In this document: positions 43,354 through 48,269 of the stretch, in pieces | Layout of the letters: each line of letters opens with the position of its first letter | Position numbering within the stretch: position 1 is the stretch's first letter | NCBI RefSeq assembly: GCF_000972845.2 | Contig: NW_020853243.1 | Span: 41,442 to 105,441 of the forward strand | Length of the DNA stretch: 64,000 bases | Reading direction: 5' to 3' | Source: Larimichthys crocea | Taxonomy: Eukaryota; Chordata; Actinopteri; Sciaenidae | Position numbers and translations under genes: made by a program | Notes under the pieces: model-generated | Databases searched by the model: none | The model's input: the letters and a program-made list of their open reading frames with translations, nothing else | What the model was told of the DNA's origin: nothing

Positions 43354-46292
43354 AAGCTCTTCTGGTTTTGTGTGTTTGACCTGCAGCTTGCGACTGCGAC
43401 CCGGAAGGCTCTCAGTCGGGTCAGTGCAAAGAGGACGGGCGCTGCGAGTGCCGGCCCGGCTTCGTCGGCGCTCGGTGCGACATGTGCGAGGAGAACTACT
43501 TCTACAACCGCTCGGCGCCGGGCTGCCAGCAGTGTCCTTCCTGCTACAGTCTGGTCAGAGACAAGGTGAGGAAGGGAACCGGAGGAACCGACCCGTGTGT
43601 TCAGTCCTCGTGTTCGGAGATGGTGACGGTTCTTTGTGTCTCCAGGTGAACCAGCAGCGGCAGAAGCTTCACGACCTGCAGACTCTGATCGATAACCTCG
43701 GCTCCGGTGAGACCGTCACCGACGAGGCGTTCGAGGACCGGCTGAAGGAGGCGGAGCGGGCCATCATGGAGCTGCTGGACGAGGCTCAGGCCAGCAAAGG
43801 TAGGTCTCGACTCGGTACCGTGTTGGACCTGCTGCAGCTCCTGAAGTTTAACTGATTGATGCAACGTGACCTTTGACCCTTCAGCTGTAGACCAAGGTCT
43901 GCTGGACCGCCTGAACAACATCAACAACACGCTGACCACGCAGTGGAACCGGCTGCAGAGCATCCGCAACACGGTGGACGACACCGGCACACAAGCCGAC
44001 CGCGCCCGCAACCGAGTCCGAGACGCCGAGAGCCTGATCGACCGAGCCAGGCAGGAGCTGGACAAGGCCAAGGACGCCATCAGCAAAGTGGTGAGTGGTG
44101 ATGTCGATGTGGTCACGGTGACGATCAGTCTCAGCCGACCAGGCCTGAGAGCTTATTAACGGAGCTGATGTCGTCCGCAGGATATCAAACCACCGACCGG
44201 CGCCGCAGACCCAAACAACATGACGCTGCTGGCTGAGGAGGCTCGAACGCTTGCCGACAAGTAAGGCGACCACGAGACAAACTCAGCGCGGTGCCGTTAA
44301 AATCAAAGTGCCGTCAGTCCAGGCGGCGTCGAGTGTTCGAACTCTTCGTCACTTCGTGTTTCTGCTTTTCTCAGGCACAAGATGGACGCCGACCAGATCG
44401 AGAAGATCGCCAAAGACGCCAACGACACGTCGACCAAAGCGTACAACCTGCTGCTGAAGACTCTGGACGGAGAGAGCAAGACGAGTCAGGAGATCAACGA
44501 GCTCAACAAGAAGTACGTCCGCCCGCAGCTTCCTGTGTGTCCGCCCGCAGCTTCCTGTCCGTCCTCGCCGTTAACGCACGTTAAACTAACATCTGCTCTC
44601 ACGCTCCGCTTCCTTCAGGTACAACGACGCGAAGGAGCTCGCCAAGAATCTGGAGAAACAGGCCAACAAGGTTCAGGCCGAGGCGGAAGACGCCGGAGAC
44701 AAAGCTCTGAAGATCGCCGCCAACCTGACCAGCATCCCGCCGCTAGACACCAAGGCTCTGGAGGTGAGCGACGTCCTCTGCTGACGTCAGCAGTGATTCT
44801 TATGTTTACTCTGACTTCCTGTTGTGACGAGCGACCTTTGTGTCGTCAGGACGAAGCCAGTAAGATCAAGAAGGAGGCGTCGGACCTCGACAAGCTCATC
44901 GACAAGACGGAGAAGGAGTACAACGACCTGAGAGACGACCTGAAGGGCAAAGAGCAGGAAGTGCGCAAACTGCTGGAGAAAGGCAAAAGTGAGCAGCAGG
45001 TACGTCGACCTCCGCCTATGCTCAGCTAAACGCTGACGAACACTCTCGTCGTTAAGCGCTCACGTTGTCGTGGTCGTCGATGTTGAAGTCTGGTTTCCTG
45101 TTCCTGTCTGACAGACCGCAGATCAGCTGTTGGCTCGAGCAGACGCTGCCAAAGCTCTGGCTGAGGAGGCGGCGAAGAAGGGTCAGTCGACCTTCAAGGA
45201 GGCCGAGAGCATCCTGGAAGACCTCCGAGGTAACCTGATGTTTGTCGATGGTTTGTTTGTCAGACTTTGACACGTCTTCGTCGTCTCACGTCTTTTTTTT
45301 CTGTTTCCTTCGTGACTTCCCGCAGACTTCGACAGGAGGGTCAACGACAACAAGACCGCCGCCGAGGAAGCCATGAAGAAGATCCCGGCCATCAACGCCA
45401 CCATCATGGCGGCCAACGAGAAGACCAGGCAGGCGGAGGCGGCGCTCGGCAACGCGGCCGCTGACGCCAAAGAGGCCAAGATGAAGGCGGAGGATGCCGA
45501 GAGGATCGCCAGCAACGTGCAGAAGGTACGACGGGACGGCGGCGGCGACCTGCTGCAGGTGTGACGCTTTCAGGTTTATCGTGCTCACTGTTGACTCGTG
45601 TCCTCGCAGGGCTCCGCCAAGACCAAGGAGGACGCGGAGAAGGCCTTCCAGGACACCAACAAGCTGGACGACGAGGTCGGCAACATGATGGACCAGCTGA
45701 GCGCCGCCGAGCAGGAGCTGGCCAAGAAGAAGGCGGACGCCGACCAGGACATGATGATGGCGGGAATGGTACGAGCCGGTTCTGTTCTGCTTTGATGAAG
45801 ACGTGATGAACGGCTTCAAATAATCTGTTTCCTGTTTCCTGTCCTGCAGGCGTCAGACAACGCCAAGGAGGCCGAGGGCAACGCCCGCAAGGCCAAGAGC
45901 GCCGTGAAGACGGTGCTGAGCACCATCACCGCCCTGCTGGATCAGCTGGGTAAGAACAGCCACGCCGTTTGTATCCCAACAGGAAGTCGGATCATGGATG
46001 GCGATCATGTGATTAAACGTTTGTCTCCTCCGCAGGAAACATCGACAAGGTGGACCTGAGCAAACTGAACGAGATCGACGAGTCCTTGAAGAGCGCCAAG
46101 GGCAAGATGGCGAACAGCGAGCTGGACCGGAAGCTGGCGGAGCTGAACGACGTGGCGCGGACTCAGGAGGACATGATCAACAACTACGACCTGCAGATCC
46201 GCGAGATCCGCGCCGACATCGACAACCTCATCGACATCAAGAACACGTTACCCGAGGGCTGCTTCAACACGCCGTCTCTGGAGAGGCCTTAA
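1393..46292 (+). CDS. lamc1: Laminin subunit gamma-1, whole gene span (28 exons)
   Basis: Laminin gamma-1 is the gamma chain of most laminin heterotrimers, secreted into basement membranes. It polymerises through its LN domain, binds nidogen through an LE repeat and contributes to integrin binding at its C-terminus. Joining exon 1, exon 2 (inverted here), exons 3-4 and the clean exons 5-28 gives about 1,590 residues, against 1,609 in human LAMC1, with the same exon count. Approximate layout: signal peptide 1-20, LN to about 265, LE repeats to about 503, L4 domain about 504-650, further LE repeats to about 1020, then coiled coil to the end. Phases of exons 3-28 agree at every junction. Two problems prevent a direct gene model: exon 2 lies on the opposite strand, and intron 4 holds an extra block of about 12 kb with damaged copies of exons 3-22. 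Confidence 0.95.
1900..2082. repeat. Minisatellite, ATCCTGGAAAT / CTGAAACT units
   Basis: About 180 bp of alternating 11-bp blocks (ATCCTGAAACT, ATCCTGGAAAT, ATCCTTAAACT). Confidence 0.85.
2227..2390. repeat. Two (TG)n microsatellites
   Basis: Two uninterrupted GT runs of about 40 bp, at 2227-2268 and 2349-2390, separated by about 80 bp of unique sequence. A short run of CAGCTCCTCCACC units follows at 2415-2470. Confidence 0.9.
4390..4433. repeat. (CA)n microsatellite
   Basis: About 44 bp of uninterrupted CA dinucleotide within intron 1. Confidence 0.9.
5060..5285. repeat. Minisatellite, GGGAACATTGT units
   Basis: About 20 copies of an 11-bp unit (GGGAACATTGT) with variants GGAGGAACATT and GGTGGAACATT, in blocks that repeat at a larger scale. 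The three open minus-strand frames reading FPQCSHNV are produced by the repeat and are not proteins. Confidence 0.9.
5417..5625. repeat. Polypyrimidine tract, CCTCCTCCCCTCACCTCC
   Basis: About 210 bp of nearly pure C/T on the + strand, with CCCCTCACCTCCTCTCC units. Such tracts can adopt triplex structure; that is only a possibility here. Confidence 0.85.
5752..5848 (+). repeat. Two copies of the dispersed 42-bp minisatellite
   Basis: Two units of the family GACTGTCTAAAACYTGGACG plus TAGTCTCYGTGACGTCCCCGCA. Further copies of the same unit occur at 17265-17480, 48515-48640 (reverse) and 54963-55505. Confidence 0.85.
7500..7830 (+). mobile_element. Interspersed teleost-type repeat, partial copies nearby
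   Basis: The segment starting CACCTGTCAATCAAAGCGTC and running through CATAACTTTAAGCCTTAATA, CTGTTTTTTGTACCAGGCTG and CTGGAGCCAGCCTCAGGTGG resembles a very common fish interspersed repeat. Within the window its first 75 bp recur at about 6270-6348 (+) and about 48452-48520 (minus), which shows directly that it is dispersed. I cannot name the class. No transposase frame is present. Confidence 0.6.
8236..8332. repeat. Tandem duplication, 45-bp unit, two copies
   Basis: The segment GGACTCTGTGTGTGGTGTTG plus GCGGGCGGAGGTCCTGCT is present twice in direct tandem with no differences. A (GGA)n run of about 25 bp lies nearby at 8455-8482. Confidence 0.85.
8577..8608. repeat. TAATCTG heptanucleotide-type repeat
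   Basis: Four direct copies of TAATCTGTAATCTG-phase units (GTAATCT) just upstream of a (CA)n run. Confidence 0.8.
8690..8778. repeat. (CA)n microsatellite with TATA interruption
   Basis: About 72 bp of pure CA, then CATATATATACACACACA. Confidence 0.95.
9137..9172. repeat. (GT)n microsatellite
   Basis: About 36 bp of uninterrupted GT within intron 1. Confidence 0.9.
9256..9355. repeat. Perfect hairpin with outer matching arms
   Basis: The inner arms are GTTAACAAAATAAGAGCAT at 9294-9312 and its exact reverse complement at 9318-9336, with a 5-base loop TTAGC. Outer arms GAGCTGATC (9256-9264) and GATCAGCTC (9347-9355) also pair. No reading frame is involved. Confidence 0.9.
9430..10728. repeat. 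14-bp minisatellite array with near-CRE motif
   Basis: About 1.3 kb contains roughly 90 copies of GCTGGTGATGTCAC. Variants are not random. Blocks near 10140-10390 alternate GCTGATGATGTCAC with GCTGGTGATGTCAC, and blocks at about 10470-10690 alternate GCTGATAATGTCAC with GCTGGTGATGTCAC, giving a 28-bp higher-order unit. Most units carry TGATGTCA, one base away from the palindromic CRE TGACGTCA. It lies within lamc1 intron 1, about 8 kb downstream of exon 1. Binding by any factor is inference. Confidence 0.95.
10764..10925. repeat. Higher-order GT repeat, GCGCTGTGTTTACGTG
   Basis: Five blocks of (GT)n, each headed by GCTGTGTTTACGTG, form a compound repeat of about 35 bp period. The alternating purine-pyrimidine sequence with GCGC could form Z-DNA; that is not shown. 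Confidence 0.85.
11455..11550. repeat. CGCCGCGTGTCCTCG tandem repeat
   Basis: About six copies of a 15-bp CpG-rich unit with one variant block (CTGCTTGCTGCGTGTCC). Confidence 0.85.
11771..11813. repeat. (CA)n microsatellite
   Basis: About 42 bp of uninterrupted CA. Confidence 0.9.
12245..12640. repeat. ACAGAGACACAGAC purine-rich repeat
   Basis: About 400 bp of hexamer-type GACACA and GACAGA units. Long minus-strand frames reading Cys, Leu, Ser and Val repeats arise from it and are rejected as genes. Confidence 0.9.
13018..13320. repeat. Polypyrimidine tract followed by polypurine tract
   Basis: About 115 bp of C/T-rich sequence (CCTCCTTCC, CTTCTCC) switch abruptly near 13133 to G/A-rich sequence (GGAGGAGAGGG, GGGAGGAGG). 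The two halves are approximately reverse complementary. The switch coincides with the start of the noisy region holding inverted exon 2, so it may mark an inversion or assembly junction. Confidence 0.75.
14390..15840. repeat. ACAACGTTACCACAACGTATTC minisatellite
   Basis: About 1.45 kb of units based on CACAACGTATACACAACG and TTACCACAGCG, about 20-24 bp long. Single-base gains and losses are frequent (ACACGTATTC, CACAAGCG), unlike the clean arrays elsewhere. Long open frames reading TTYSQRYH arise from the repeat. Confidence 0.9.
16370..16800. repeat. TTCATGGTTGTGTACTGGTT tandem repeat
   Basis: About 430 bp of imperfect units of about 20-25 bp (GGTTTTGTTCATGGTTGTG, TACTGGTTTG) with indel variation. 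On the minus strand it lies just downstream of the exon 2 donor, so it belongs to intron 2 in the true gene order. Confidence 0.85.
16859..17153 (-). CDS. lamc1: lamc1 exon 2, inverted and indel-damaged (LN domain)
   Basis: Read on the minus strand across several frames, this gives laminin gamma-1 LN sequence: AFDITYV, then SRP- and [19 protein letters not shown] segments, a YQYYSG-like stretch, the LTGGNVAFS region, and [12 protein letters not shown]. It is bounded by a possible donor CTCCAG/GTTGAG at 16859/16858 and an acceptor side near 17153. Several one-base indels break the frame. It fills exactly the missing piece between exon 1 (phase 1 donor) and exon 3 (phase 0 acceptor), so it is the real exon 2 in the wrong orientation, not an extra copy. 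As placed, it could not be spliced into lamc1. Confidence 0.85.
17265..17480 (+). repeat. 42-bp minisatellite, partly noisy
   Basis: About five units of the dispersed 42-bp family (CTGTCTAAAACCTGGACGTA core). The first three carry indels and the last two are clean, so the quality change falls inside this array at about 17400. Confidence 0.85.
17609..17766 (+). CDS. Unidentified terminal coding exon with polyA signal
   Basis: A good acceptor (TTCTTATTTTCCAG, ending at 17608) precedes an open frame of 52 codons, containing [20 protein letters not shown] and ending [11 protein letters not shown], then TGA at 17764-17766. AATAAA follows at about 17796. Composition and codon use look coding. I do not recognise the family, and no upstream exon of the same gene is visible. 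It sits inside lamc1 intron 2, which suggests a nested gene, a misplaced contig, or a chance frame. Confidence 0.35.
17796..17801 (+). terminator. Candidate polyadenylation signal (AATAAA)
   Basis: AATAAA about 30 bp after the stop of the orphan exon at 17609. A reverse-strand TTTATT lies about 50 bp further on, so a convergent transcript end is possible. Confidence 0.35.
18063..18160. repeat. CCCGTGTCTTTGTGT tandem repeat
   Basis: Five copies of a 15-bp unit within lamc1 intron 2. Confidence 0.85.
18620..18710. repeat. TTTTCTCAGCGTTGGTCAGAGG tandem repeat
   Basis: About four copies of a 22-24-bp unit in intron 2. Confidence 0.8.
18862..19180. repeat. 33-bp minisatellite with AATAAAA in each unit
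   Basis: About ten copies of the unit ACCAAAATAAAAGCACAGGG plus CCTGAAGGCTACT. Each unit carries AAATAAAA, so the array holds about ten potential polyadenylation hexamers on the + strand. Open frames on both strands are periodic by-products. Confidence 0.9.
19380..19842. repeat. 35-bp minisatellite, CCTGACTGAACCTGATTCC
   Basis: About 13 copies of CCTGACTGAACCTGATTCCA plus GACTTTTTCCAGGTT. The first few units are more diverged than the last. Confidence 0.9.
20190..20322. repeat. (CTGT)n microsatellite
   Basis: Tetranucleotide CTGT runs interrupted by CATCTGTCTG and CATCTCTCTG. Confidence 0.95.
20313..21199. repeat. Direct tandem duplication, period about 537 bp
   Basis: The segment 20313-20662 (CTCCTCTGCAGCAGCTCTCA through AGGCTCCACCCTAGGCTC) recurs almost without change at 20850-21199. 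I see only about three differences, such as CTGGG/CCGGG near 20431/20968 and CGTTA/CGGTA near 20577/21114. A TCATGTCCTCATG repeat separates the copies and also follows the second copy. The GTCAGCTGGGATAGGCTCCA motif is typical of the end of common fish interspersed repeats next to microsatellites. Confidence 0.9.
22045..22432. repeat. (GT)n with TTCATATCAGACG higher-order repeat
   Basis: A pure GT run of about 55 bp is followed by about ten blocks of (GT)n separated by TCATATCAGAC or TCATACCAGA. The left edge of the sequence found inverted at 34425-37900 maps to this array. Confidence 0.9.
22660..22775. repeat. 24-bp minisatellite, CATGTTCCTCTGAGGACGAC
   Basis: About five copies of CATGTTCCTCTGAGGACGAC plus TGTC. 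Inverted, noisier copies with more units occur at about 37375-37650. Confidence 0.9.
22935..23145. repeat. 21-bp minisatellite, GCTGTCTCTGTGGACGCTC
   Basis: About ten copies of a 21-bp unit. Because the period is a multiple of three, all frames stay open and produce false proteins. An inverted counterpart lies at 36985-37195. Confidence 0.9.
23335..23465 (+). CDS. lamc1: lamc1 exon 3 (end of LN domain)
   Basis: Acceptor TCTCCTGCAG, donor AAG/GTGAGT. It encodes [20 protein letters not shown] and continues to [13 protein letters not shown], nearly identical to vertebrate laminin gamma-1. 131 bp, starting at phase 0 and ending with two bases of the Arg codon. It is clean, with no frame errors, unlike the inverted copy at 36659-36788. 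Confidence 0.95.
24296..24420. repeat. GTAGTTTTTTGTTAGTT repeat in intron 3
   Basis: About four blocks of TTTGTAGTTTTTTGTTAGTT. The inverted counterpart at about 35415-35850 is more than three times longer. Confidence 0.85.
24718..24884 (+). CDS. lamc1: lamc1 exon 4 (first LE repeat)
   Basis: Acceptor GTGTCTCAG, donor GC/GTGAGT. It encodes the first laminin EGF-like repeat ([13 protein letters not shown], then [17 protein letters not shown]) and ends ADNPNECL. The phase fits exon 5 at 38706, giving ECLPCDCNGK. It is clean; a damaged inverted copy is at 34953-35122. Confidence 0.95.
24890..24972. repeat. 20-bp tandem repeat, GCTTTACTGCACCTGCTGCT
   Basis: Four copies directly after the exon 4 donor. 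Confidence 0.85.
25440..26105. repeat. lamc1: AT-rich compound microsatellite in intron 4
   Basis: (CA)n, (TA)n, (GTAT)n and mixed TATATC runs with short unique islands (25922-26020). Clean sequence ends in this stretch and the noisy block begins, so it is the likely left junction of the extra 12 kb. Confidence 0.85.
26515..26692. repeat. Palindromic repeat of AACACGTTAGAAACAC
   Basis: Two tandem units of about 94 bp, each with AACACGTTAGAAACAC followed by its reverse complement GTGTTTCTAACGTGTTTC several times. The clean counterpart at 38486-38585 holds one unit only. Confidence 0.85.
27515..27608. repeat. 22-bp repeat, AGATCAGCTGATCGCCGACC
   Basis: Four copies after the exon 6 copy; the same array lies at 39353-39442 in the clean copy. 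Each unit contains the palindrome GATCAGCTGATC. Confidence 0.85.
27828..28812. repeat. CT-rich minisatellite in the intron 6 copy
   Basis: About 985 bp of CACCTCCTGCCTGTCTGTCT-type units. The clean version at 39660-40312 is about 650 bp. Frames reading Cys-Leu-Ser-Pro repeats are by-products. Confidence 0.9.
30655..31245. repeat. AGGTGACAGACAGGTACGAC minisatellite, long noisy version
   Basis: About 590 bp of units of about 20 bp in the intron 12 copy, against about 185 bp (42024-42209) in the clean intron 12. The last 350 bp are particularly irregular. Confidence 0.9.
33789..34424. repeat. AT/CA/GT microsatellite at the centre of the extra block
   Basis: TATATA runs with CA and GT tracts joining the broken exon 22 copy on its left to the inverted exon 4/3 copy on its right. 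It resembles the reverse complement of the intron 4 microsatellite at 25440-26105. Confidence 0.85.
34953..35122 (-). pseudogene. lamc1: Inverted damaged copy of lamc1 exon 4
   Basis: The minus strand reads [20 protein letters not shown], then loses frame after CNCK and recovers at [18 protein letters not shown]. The acceptor CTCAG is retained at 35123-35127; the donor is altered. The clean exon is at 24718-24884. Confidence 0.9.
35415..35855. repeat. AACTAACAAAAAACTACAAA array, expanded
   Basis: About 440 bp of units matching, in reverse, the array of about 125 bp at 24296-24420. Confidence 0.85.
36659..36788 (-). pseudogene. lamc1: Inverted damaged copy of lamc1 exon 3
   Basis: The minus strand reads [20 protein letters not shown], continues through [10 protein letters not shown], then shifts frame and ends SDFAVEEG. 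Length is 130 bp against 131 bp in the intact exon at 23335-23465. The flanking CTGCAG acceptor and GTGAGT donor remain. Confidence 0.9.
37875..38065. repeat. CA/TATA microsatellite at the right end of the extra block
   Basis: Irregular (CA)n blocks with TGATATGA and TATATATATATG. Clean intron 4 sequence resumes at about 38066 (GCATATACTAATGCTAG), which also occurs at 26104 in the noisy copy. Confidence 0.8.
38706..38894 (+). CDS. lamc1: lamc1 exon 5 (LE repeats)
   Basis: Acceptor GTGTCTCAG, donor TCG/GTGAGT, 189 bp. It encodes [41 protein letters not shown] and ends [10 protein letters not shown]. The frame is intact, in contrast to the copy at 26811. Confidence 0.95.
39221..39338 (+). CDS. 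lamc1: lamc1 exon 6 (LE repeat)
   Basis: Acceptor TTTTTCCCAG after a (GT)n run, donor CAG/GTACAC, 118 bp. It encodes [20 protein letters not shown] and [13 protein letters not shown] with the eight-cysteine LE spacing. Confidence 0.95.
39660..40312. repeat. lamc1: CT-rich minisatellite in intron 6
   Basis: About 650 bp of CACCTCCTGCCTGTCTGTCT-type units in regular blocks. The counterpart at 27828 is longer and irregular. Confidence 0.9.
40356..40454 (+). CDS. lamc1: lamc1 exon 7 (LE repeat)
   Basis: Acceptor CTCTGTCAG, donor ACAG/GTGAGA, 99 bp. It encodes [20 protein letters not shown] and [13 protein letters not shown]. Phases 2 to 2 are consistent with neighbours. Confidence 0.95.
40731..40867 (+). 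CDS. lamc1: lamc1 exon 8 (LE repeat before L4)
   Basis: Acceptor TGTCTGTCAG, donor AGAG/GTAACG, 137 bp. It encodes [20 protein letters not shown], the split LE repeat that precedes the laminin IV domain, ending AISSSFHR. Confidence 0.95.
40978..41100 (+). CDS. lamc1: lamc1 exon 9 (start of L4 domain)
   Basis: Acceptor TGTGTCAG, donor CCAG/GTACAC, 123 bp. It encodes [20 protein letters not shown] and YFPMYFIAP, the N-terminal part of the laminin IV type A module. Confidence 0.95.
41247..41436 (+). CDS. lamc1: lamc1 exon 10 (L4 domain core)
   Basis: Acceptor GCGTCACAG, donor TCAG/GTGAGA, 190 bp. It encodes [40 protein letters not shown] and [14 protein letters not shown], highly conserved L4 sequence. 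Confidence 0.95.
41537..41649 (+). CDS. lamc1: lamc1 exon 11 (L4 domain)
   Basis: Acceptor TGGTTCAG, donor AGGA/GTACGA, 113 bp. It encodes [20 protein letters not shown] and [13 protein letters not shown]. The Ser codon is split with exon 12. Confidence 0.95.
41802..42023 (+). CDS. lamc1: lamc1 exon 12 (end of L4, LE repeats)
   Basis: Acceptor CGTCTCCAG, donor ACAG/GTGAGA, 222 bp. It encodes [39 protein letters not shown] and [17 protein letters not shown]. Confidence 0.95.
42024..42209. repeat. lamc1: AGGTGACACACAGGTGACAG repeat in intron 12
   Basis: About nine units of about 20 bp starting at the exon 12 donor. Many units contain CAGGTGA, which resembles a donor or E-box core. The copy at 30655 is three times longer. 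Confidence 0.9.
42257..42445 (+). CDS. lamc1: lamc1 exon 13 (LE repeats)
   Basis: Acceptor TCTGTTCAG, donor ACAG/GTACAC, 189 bp. It encodes [33 protein letters not shown] and ends CTNCPTGTT. Confidence 0.95.
42542..42787 (+). CDS. lamc1: lamc1 exon 14 (LE with nidogen-binding motif)
   Basis: Acceptor TGTCTGCAG, donor AAAC/GTAAGA, 246 bp. It encodes [17 protein letters not shown] and the LE repeat with [18 protein letters not shown] is the known nidogen-binding loop of laminin gamma-1, and its Asp, Asn and Val are present. It ends NPADKCK. The copy at 31600 is frame-shifted across this loop. Confidence 0.97.
42894..43047 (+). CDS. lamc1: lamc1 exon 15 (LE repeat)
   Basis: Acceptor CCCCCTCAG, donor AACG/GTCCGT (a weaker donor), 154 bp. 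It encodes [40 protein letters not shown] and NLQSGNGCE. Confidence 0.93.
43138..43280 (+). CDS. lamc1: lamc1 exon 16 (LE repeat)
   Basis: Acceptor CTCCCACAG, donor AAAC/GTAAGA, 143 bp. It encodes [34 protein letters not shown] and [11 protein letters not shown]. Confidence 0.95.
43387..43565 (+). CDS. lamc1: lamc1 exon 17 (last LE repeat)
   Basis: Acceptor GACCTGCAG, donor CAAG/GTGAGG, 179 bp. It encodes [37 protein letters not shown] and [11 protein letters not shown], leading into the coiled coil. Confidence 0.95.
43646..43799 (+). CDS. lamc1: lamc1 exon 18 (coiled coil start)
   Basis: Acceptor GTCTCCAG, donor AAAG/GTAGGT, 154 bp. It encodes [20 protein letters not shown] and [20 protein letters not shown], heptad-like sequence of laminin domains I/II that assemble with alpha and beta chains. 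Confidence 0.95.
43885..44090 (+). CDS. lamc1: lamc1 exon 19 (coiled coil)
   Basis: Acceptor CCCTTCAG, donor AGTG/GTGAGT, 206 bp. It encodes [20 protein letters not shown], then [18 protein letters not shown] and ends KDAISKV. Confidence 0.95.
44181..44260 (+). CDS. lamc1: lamc1 exon 20 (coiled coil)
   Basis: Acceptor GTCCGCAG, donor ACAA/GTAAGG, 80 bp. It encodes [20 protein letters not shown] and ARTLAD. Confidence 0.93.
44375..44512 (+). CDS. lamc1: lamc1 exon 21 (coiled coil)
   Basis: Acceptor TTTTCTCAG, donor AGAA/GTACGT, 138 bp. It encodes [33 protein letters not shown] and EINELNK. Confidence 0.95.
44619..44763 (+). CDS. lamc1: lamc1 exon 22 (coiled coil)
   Basis: Acceptor TTCCTTCAG, donor GGAG/GTGAGC, 145 bp. 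It encodes [20 protein letters not shown] and ends [11 protein letters not shown]. The damaged copy stops inside this exon at 33788. Confidence 0.95.
44850..44999 (+). CDS. lamc1: lamc1 exon 23 (coiled coil)
   Basis: Acceptor TGTCGTCAG, donor GCAG/GTACGT, 150 bp, phase 0 at both ends. It encodes [20 protein letters not shown] and [13 protein letters not shown]. No second copy exists in the window. Confidence 0.95.
45115..45229 (+). CDS. lamc1: lamc1 exon 24 (coiled coil)
   Basis: Acceptor TGTCTGACAG, donor CGAG/GTAACC, 115 bp. It encodes [20 protein letters not shown], nearly identical to mammals. Confidence 0.95.
45326..45525 (+). CDS. lamc1: lamc1 exon 25 (coiled coil)
   Basis: Acceptor TTCCCGCAG, donor GAAG/GTACGA, 200 bp. 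It encodes [20 protein letters not shown] and [18 protein letters not shown]. Confidence 0.95.
45610..45768 (+). CDS. lamc1: lamc1 exon 26 (coiled coil)
   Basis: Acceptor CCTCGCAG, donor AATG/GTACGA, 159 bp, phase 0 to 0. It encodes [20 protein letters not shown] and [11 protein letters not shown]. Confidence 0.95.
45850..45949 (+). CDS. lamc1: lamc1 exon 27 (coiled coil)
   Basis: Acceptor TCCTGCAG, donor CTGG/GTAAGA, 100 bp. It encodes [20 protein letters not shown] and ITALLDQL. Confidence 0.95.
46036..46292 (+). CDS. lamc1: lamc1 exon 28 (C-terminus with integrin-critical Glu)
   Basis: Acceptor CTCCGCAG, 257 bp to TAA. It encodes [20 protein letters not shown] and ends [14 protein letters not shown]. 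Glutamate is third from the end, as in mammalian gamma-1 (EKP), where it is required for integrin binding. The Cys nine residues before it corresponds to the one disulfide-linked to the beta chain. Both functions are known from the family and not shown here. Confidence 0.97.
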
Positions 46293-47979
46293 CCCCGCCT
46301 CCTCCTCCTCCTCTGACACGCCCCCTTCACTTCTAACACTCGGCGAACACGCCAACTTTACCAAAAGTTTTTTAATCTTTGTTTTTCTTTGTCGACCTTC
46401 AAACCACGTTCACGTTTTTCAGAAGAGAAGCAGCTTCTTTTTTTGTTGTTTTTTTTCTGTCTCGTCTTTCCGGTCTTTGCCGCCGCGCCGCCGTGCCGTG
46501 GTTACGGTAGAATGAACTAAGCGGCGCAGAGAAGCCGTGCAGAGCGGTCGAGGACCCTCGAAGAAAAGAACCAAGAACCACAAACCCGACGTGACTGCAC
46601 CCGTCTGACCCGCAAGAGGAAGTCTCACCGACACACAGGAAGTTCCTCCTCGAGGAGCGTCCGCTCGTTTCCCATCATGCCTCGGGACACTTTACAGTTT
46701 TCAGCTGAACGCGGCGGCTCGCTGTCAGAACGCCGCCGCCCTCTGCGTCTGGTTTTGTTTTTTAAACCAATCATGTCTCCACACAGTGAAGGAACCCTCC
46801 CGTCTGTCCTTCTTCTTCTCTCCAAAGCTTCGAGCCGACAGACAGAGGAAGACTTCTTCTTCTTCTTCTTCTTCTTCTGTTCTTCATCAGTATTCACGCC
46901 TTTAGCGGCGCCGCAGACGAAGCCTCTGAAGTCGAGCGATGACTCAGCACGGCGGTCGTGTTTGGTTGAGGAGCCGCTCACCGTGCCGAGTCATCCGTGT
47001 GTTCGCACGCTCGGCGTTCTCTGTTTGACTTCCGCGGCTCCGTCGCGCGTCAGCAGCGGTCGGACGTCACTTCCTGTCCGATGTTTTTAACACTCCATGT
47101 TTGGTCGTCGTCAGAAGTCGCTGCTCGTCTCGTTAACACGTTTCCTCCAGGCTAAATCAACACTATGCAACTTTGTCCACTTTGCGTAGCGAGGACTTTA
47201 TCTGATACACTGGTGCTAATAATTATTTCAAATGTTTATTTTTGTGTGAATGTTTTTTATTAAGACACAGTGAGGACTTTGTTGTTTGTGTAAATATGCT
47301 GCAATGATTCAGGTTGGCTGATTTAAACAAACAATCAAATCAACTGAGACCTCCAGGTGAATCTATATGAGTATCTATGACGTCTGTGGTATGTTATTAT
47401 AATATGCTTGCTTGTATACAAGGCTCCGTGTTGCTGCCTCATAGCGATGCCAATATTTCATTTGTTTTATCGATTGTGGATTTTCACGTTAATTCAACCT
47501 AACTGAATATTTTTGTGTTTGACCCTTTGTATGGAGCTCGACGAGCTCGGCCACACGTTGCTTCAGTAGTTAACGTTTTAATTAGTGTTTCGTGCCTTAA
47601 TATAAAGTAATCACAGCCCGACGAGGGCGTCCACGTTTTTATTCACGTCCCCGTCGTCCTCGCTCCCTCACCGTCACCATCAGAGCAGGGTCTCTTTAAA
47701 GGTCGGGTCCTGAACAGACAGCCAATCATCACGCAGCTCACCTGGACTGCTACTGCCTGTTCACCTGCCTCCATCCAGACGGCGTGTCCGGCCTGCAGGG
47801 GGCGCAGCGCGCAGACATGATGTATAAACAGTATTTTAAGTTATAATGTACCACTTATCTGTCCTGTAATCTGTTGATGTCGTAGACGCTGGTGTGTGCG
47901 CGCTGCATCGTCACGGCGACCGCCTGTGTGACCCTGTCTGCTCCATGATGTCAATCAAACGTAACATTTGAATAATAAA
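46293..47979 (+). other. lamc1: lamc1 3' UTR
   Basis: About 1.7 kb without coding potential between the stop codon and the AATAAA at 47974. It includes a (TTC)n run near 46852-46877 and AT-rich blocks at 47200-47600. The length is inferred from the position of the signal. Confidence 0.65.
47974..47979 (+). terminator. lamc1: lamc1 polyadenylation signal
   Basis: Canonical AATAAA after a region compatible with a 3' UTR. A further AATAAA near 49012 could serve a longer transcript. Confidence 0.6.
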
Positions 47980-48036
47980 CATTACTACAGGAAGCGGTCT
48001 GTGAACGCCTCGTGTGTGTCTGCTGTCACTCTGTGG

Positions 48037-48081
<45 letters not shown>

Positions 48082-48269
48082 TTTCACAGTTTAAAGGTCA
48101 GGTGCAGATTTCAACCAACTGAACACCCCTCGCCACACACTCCCCTCCCAGCCATGAAGGAGAAACTACAGTGTTTGATTTGTCTGTTCTGGACTCTGTA
48201 GAAACAACCTCCATGTCCAACAGTCAGTTTGTCTCATGAAGTGTCAACGTAGTCCAGAGTGAGAGCAGT

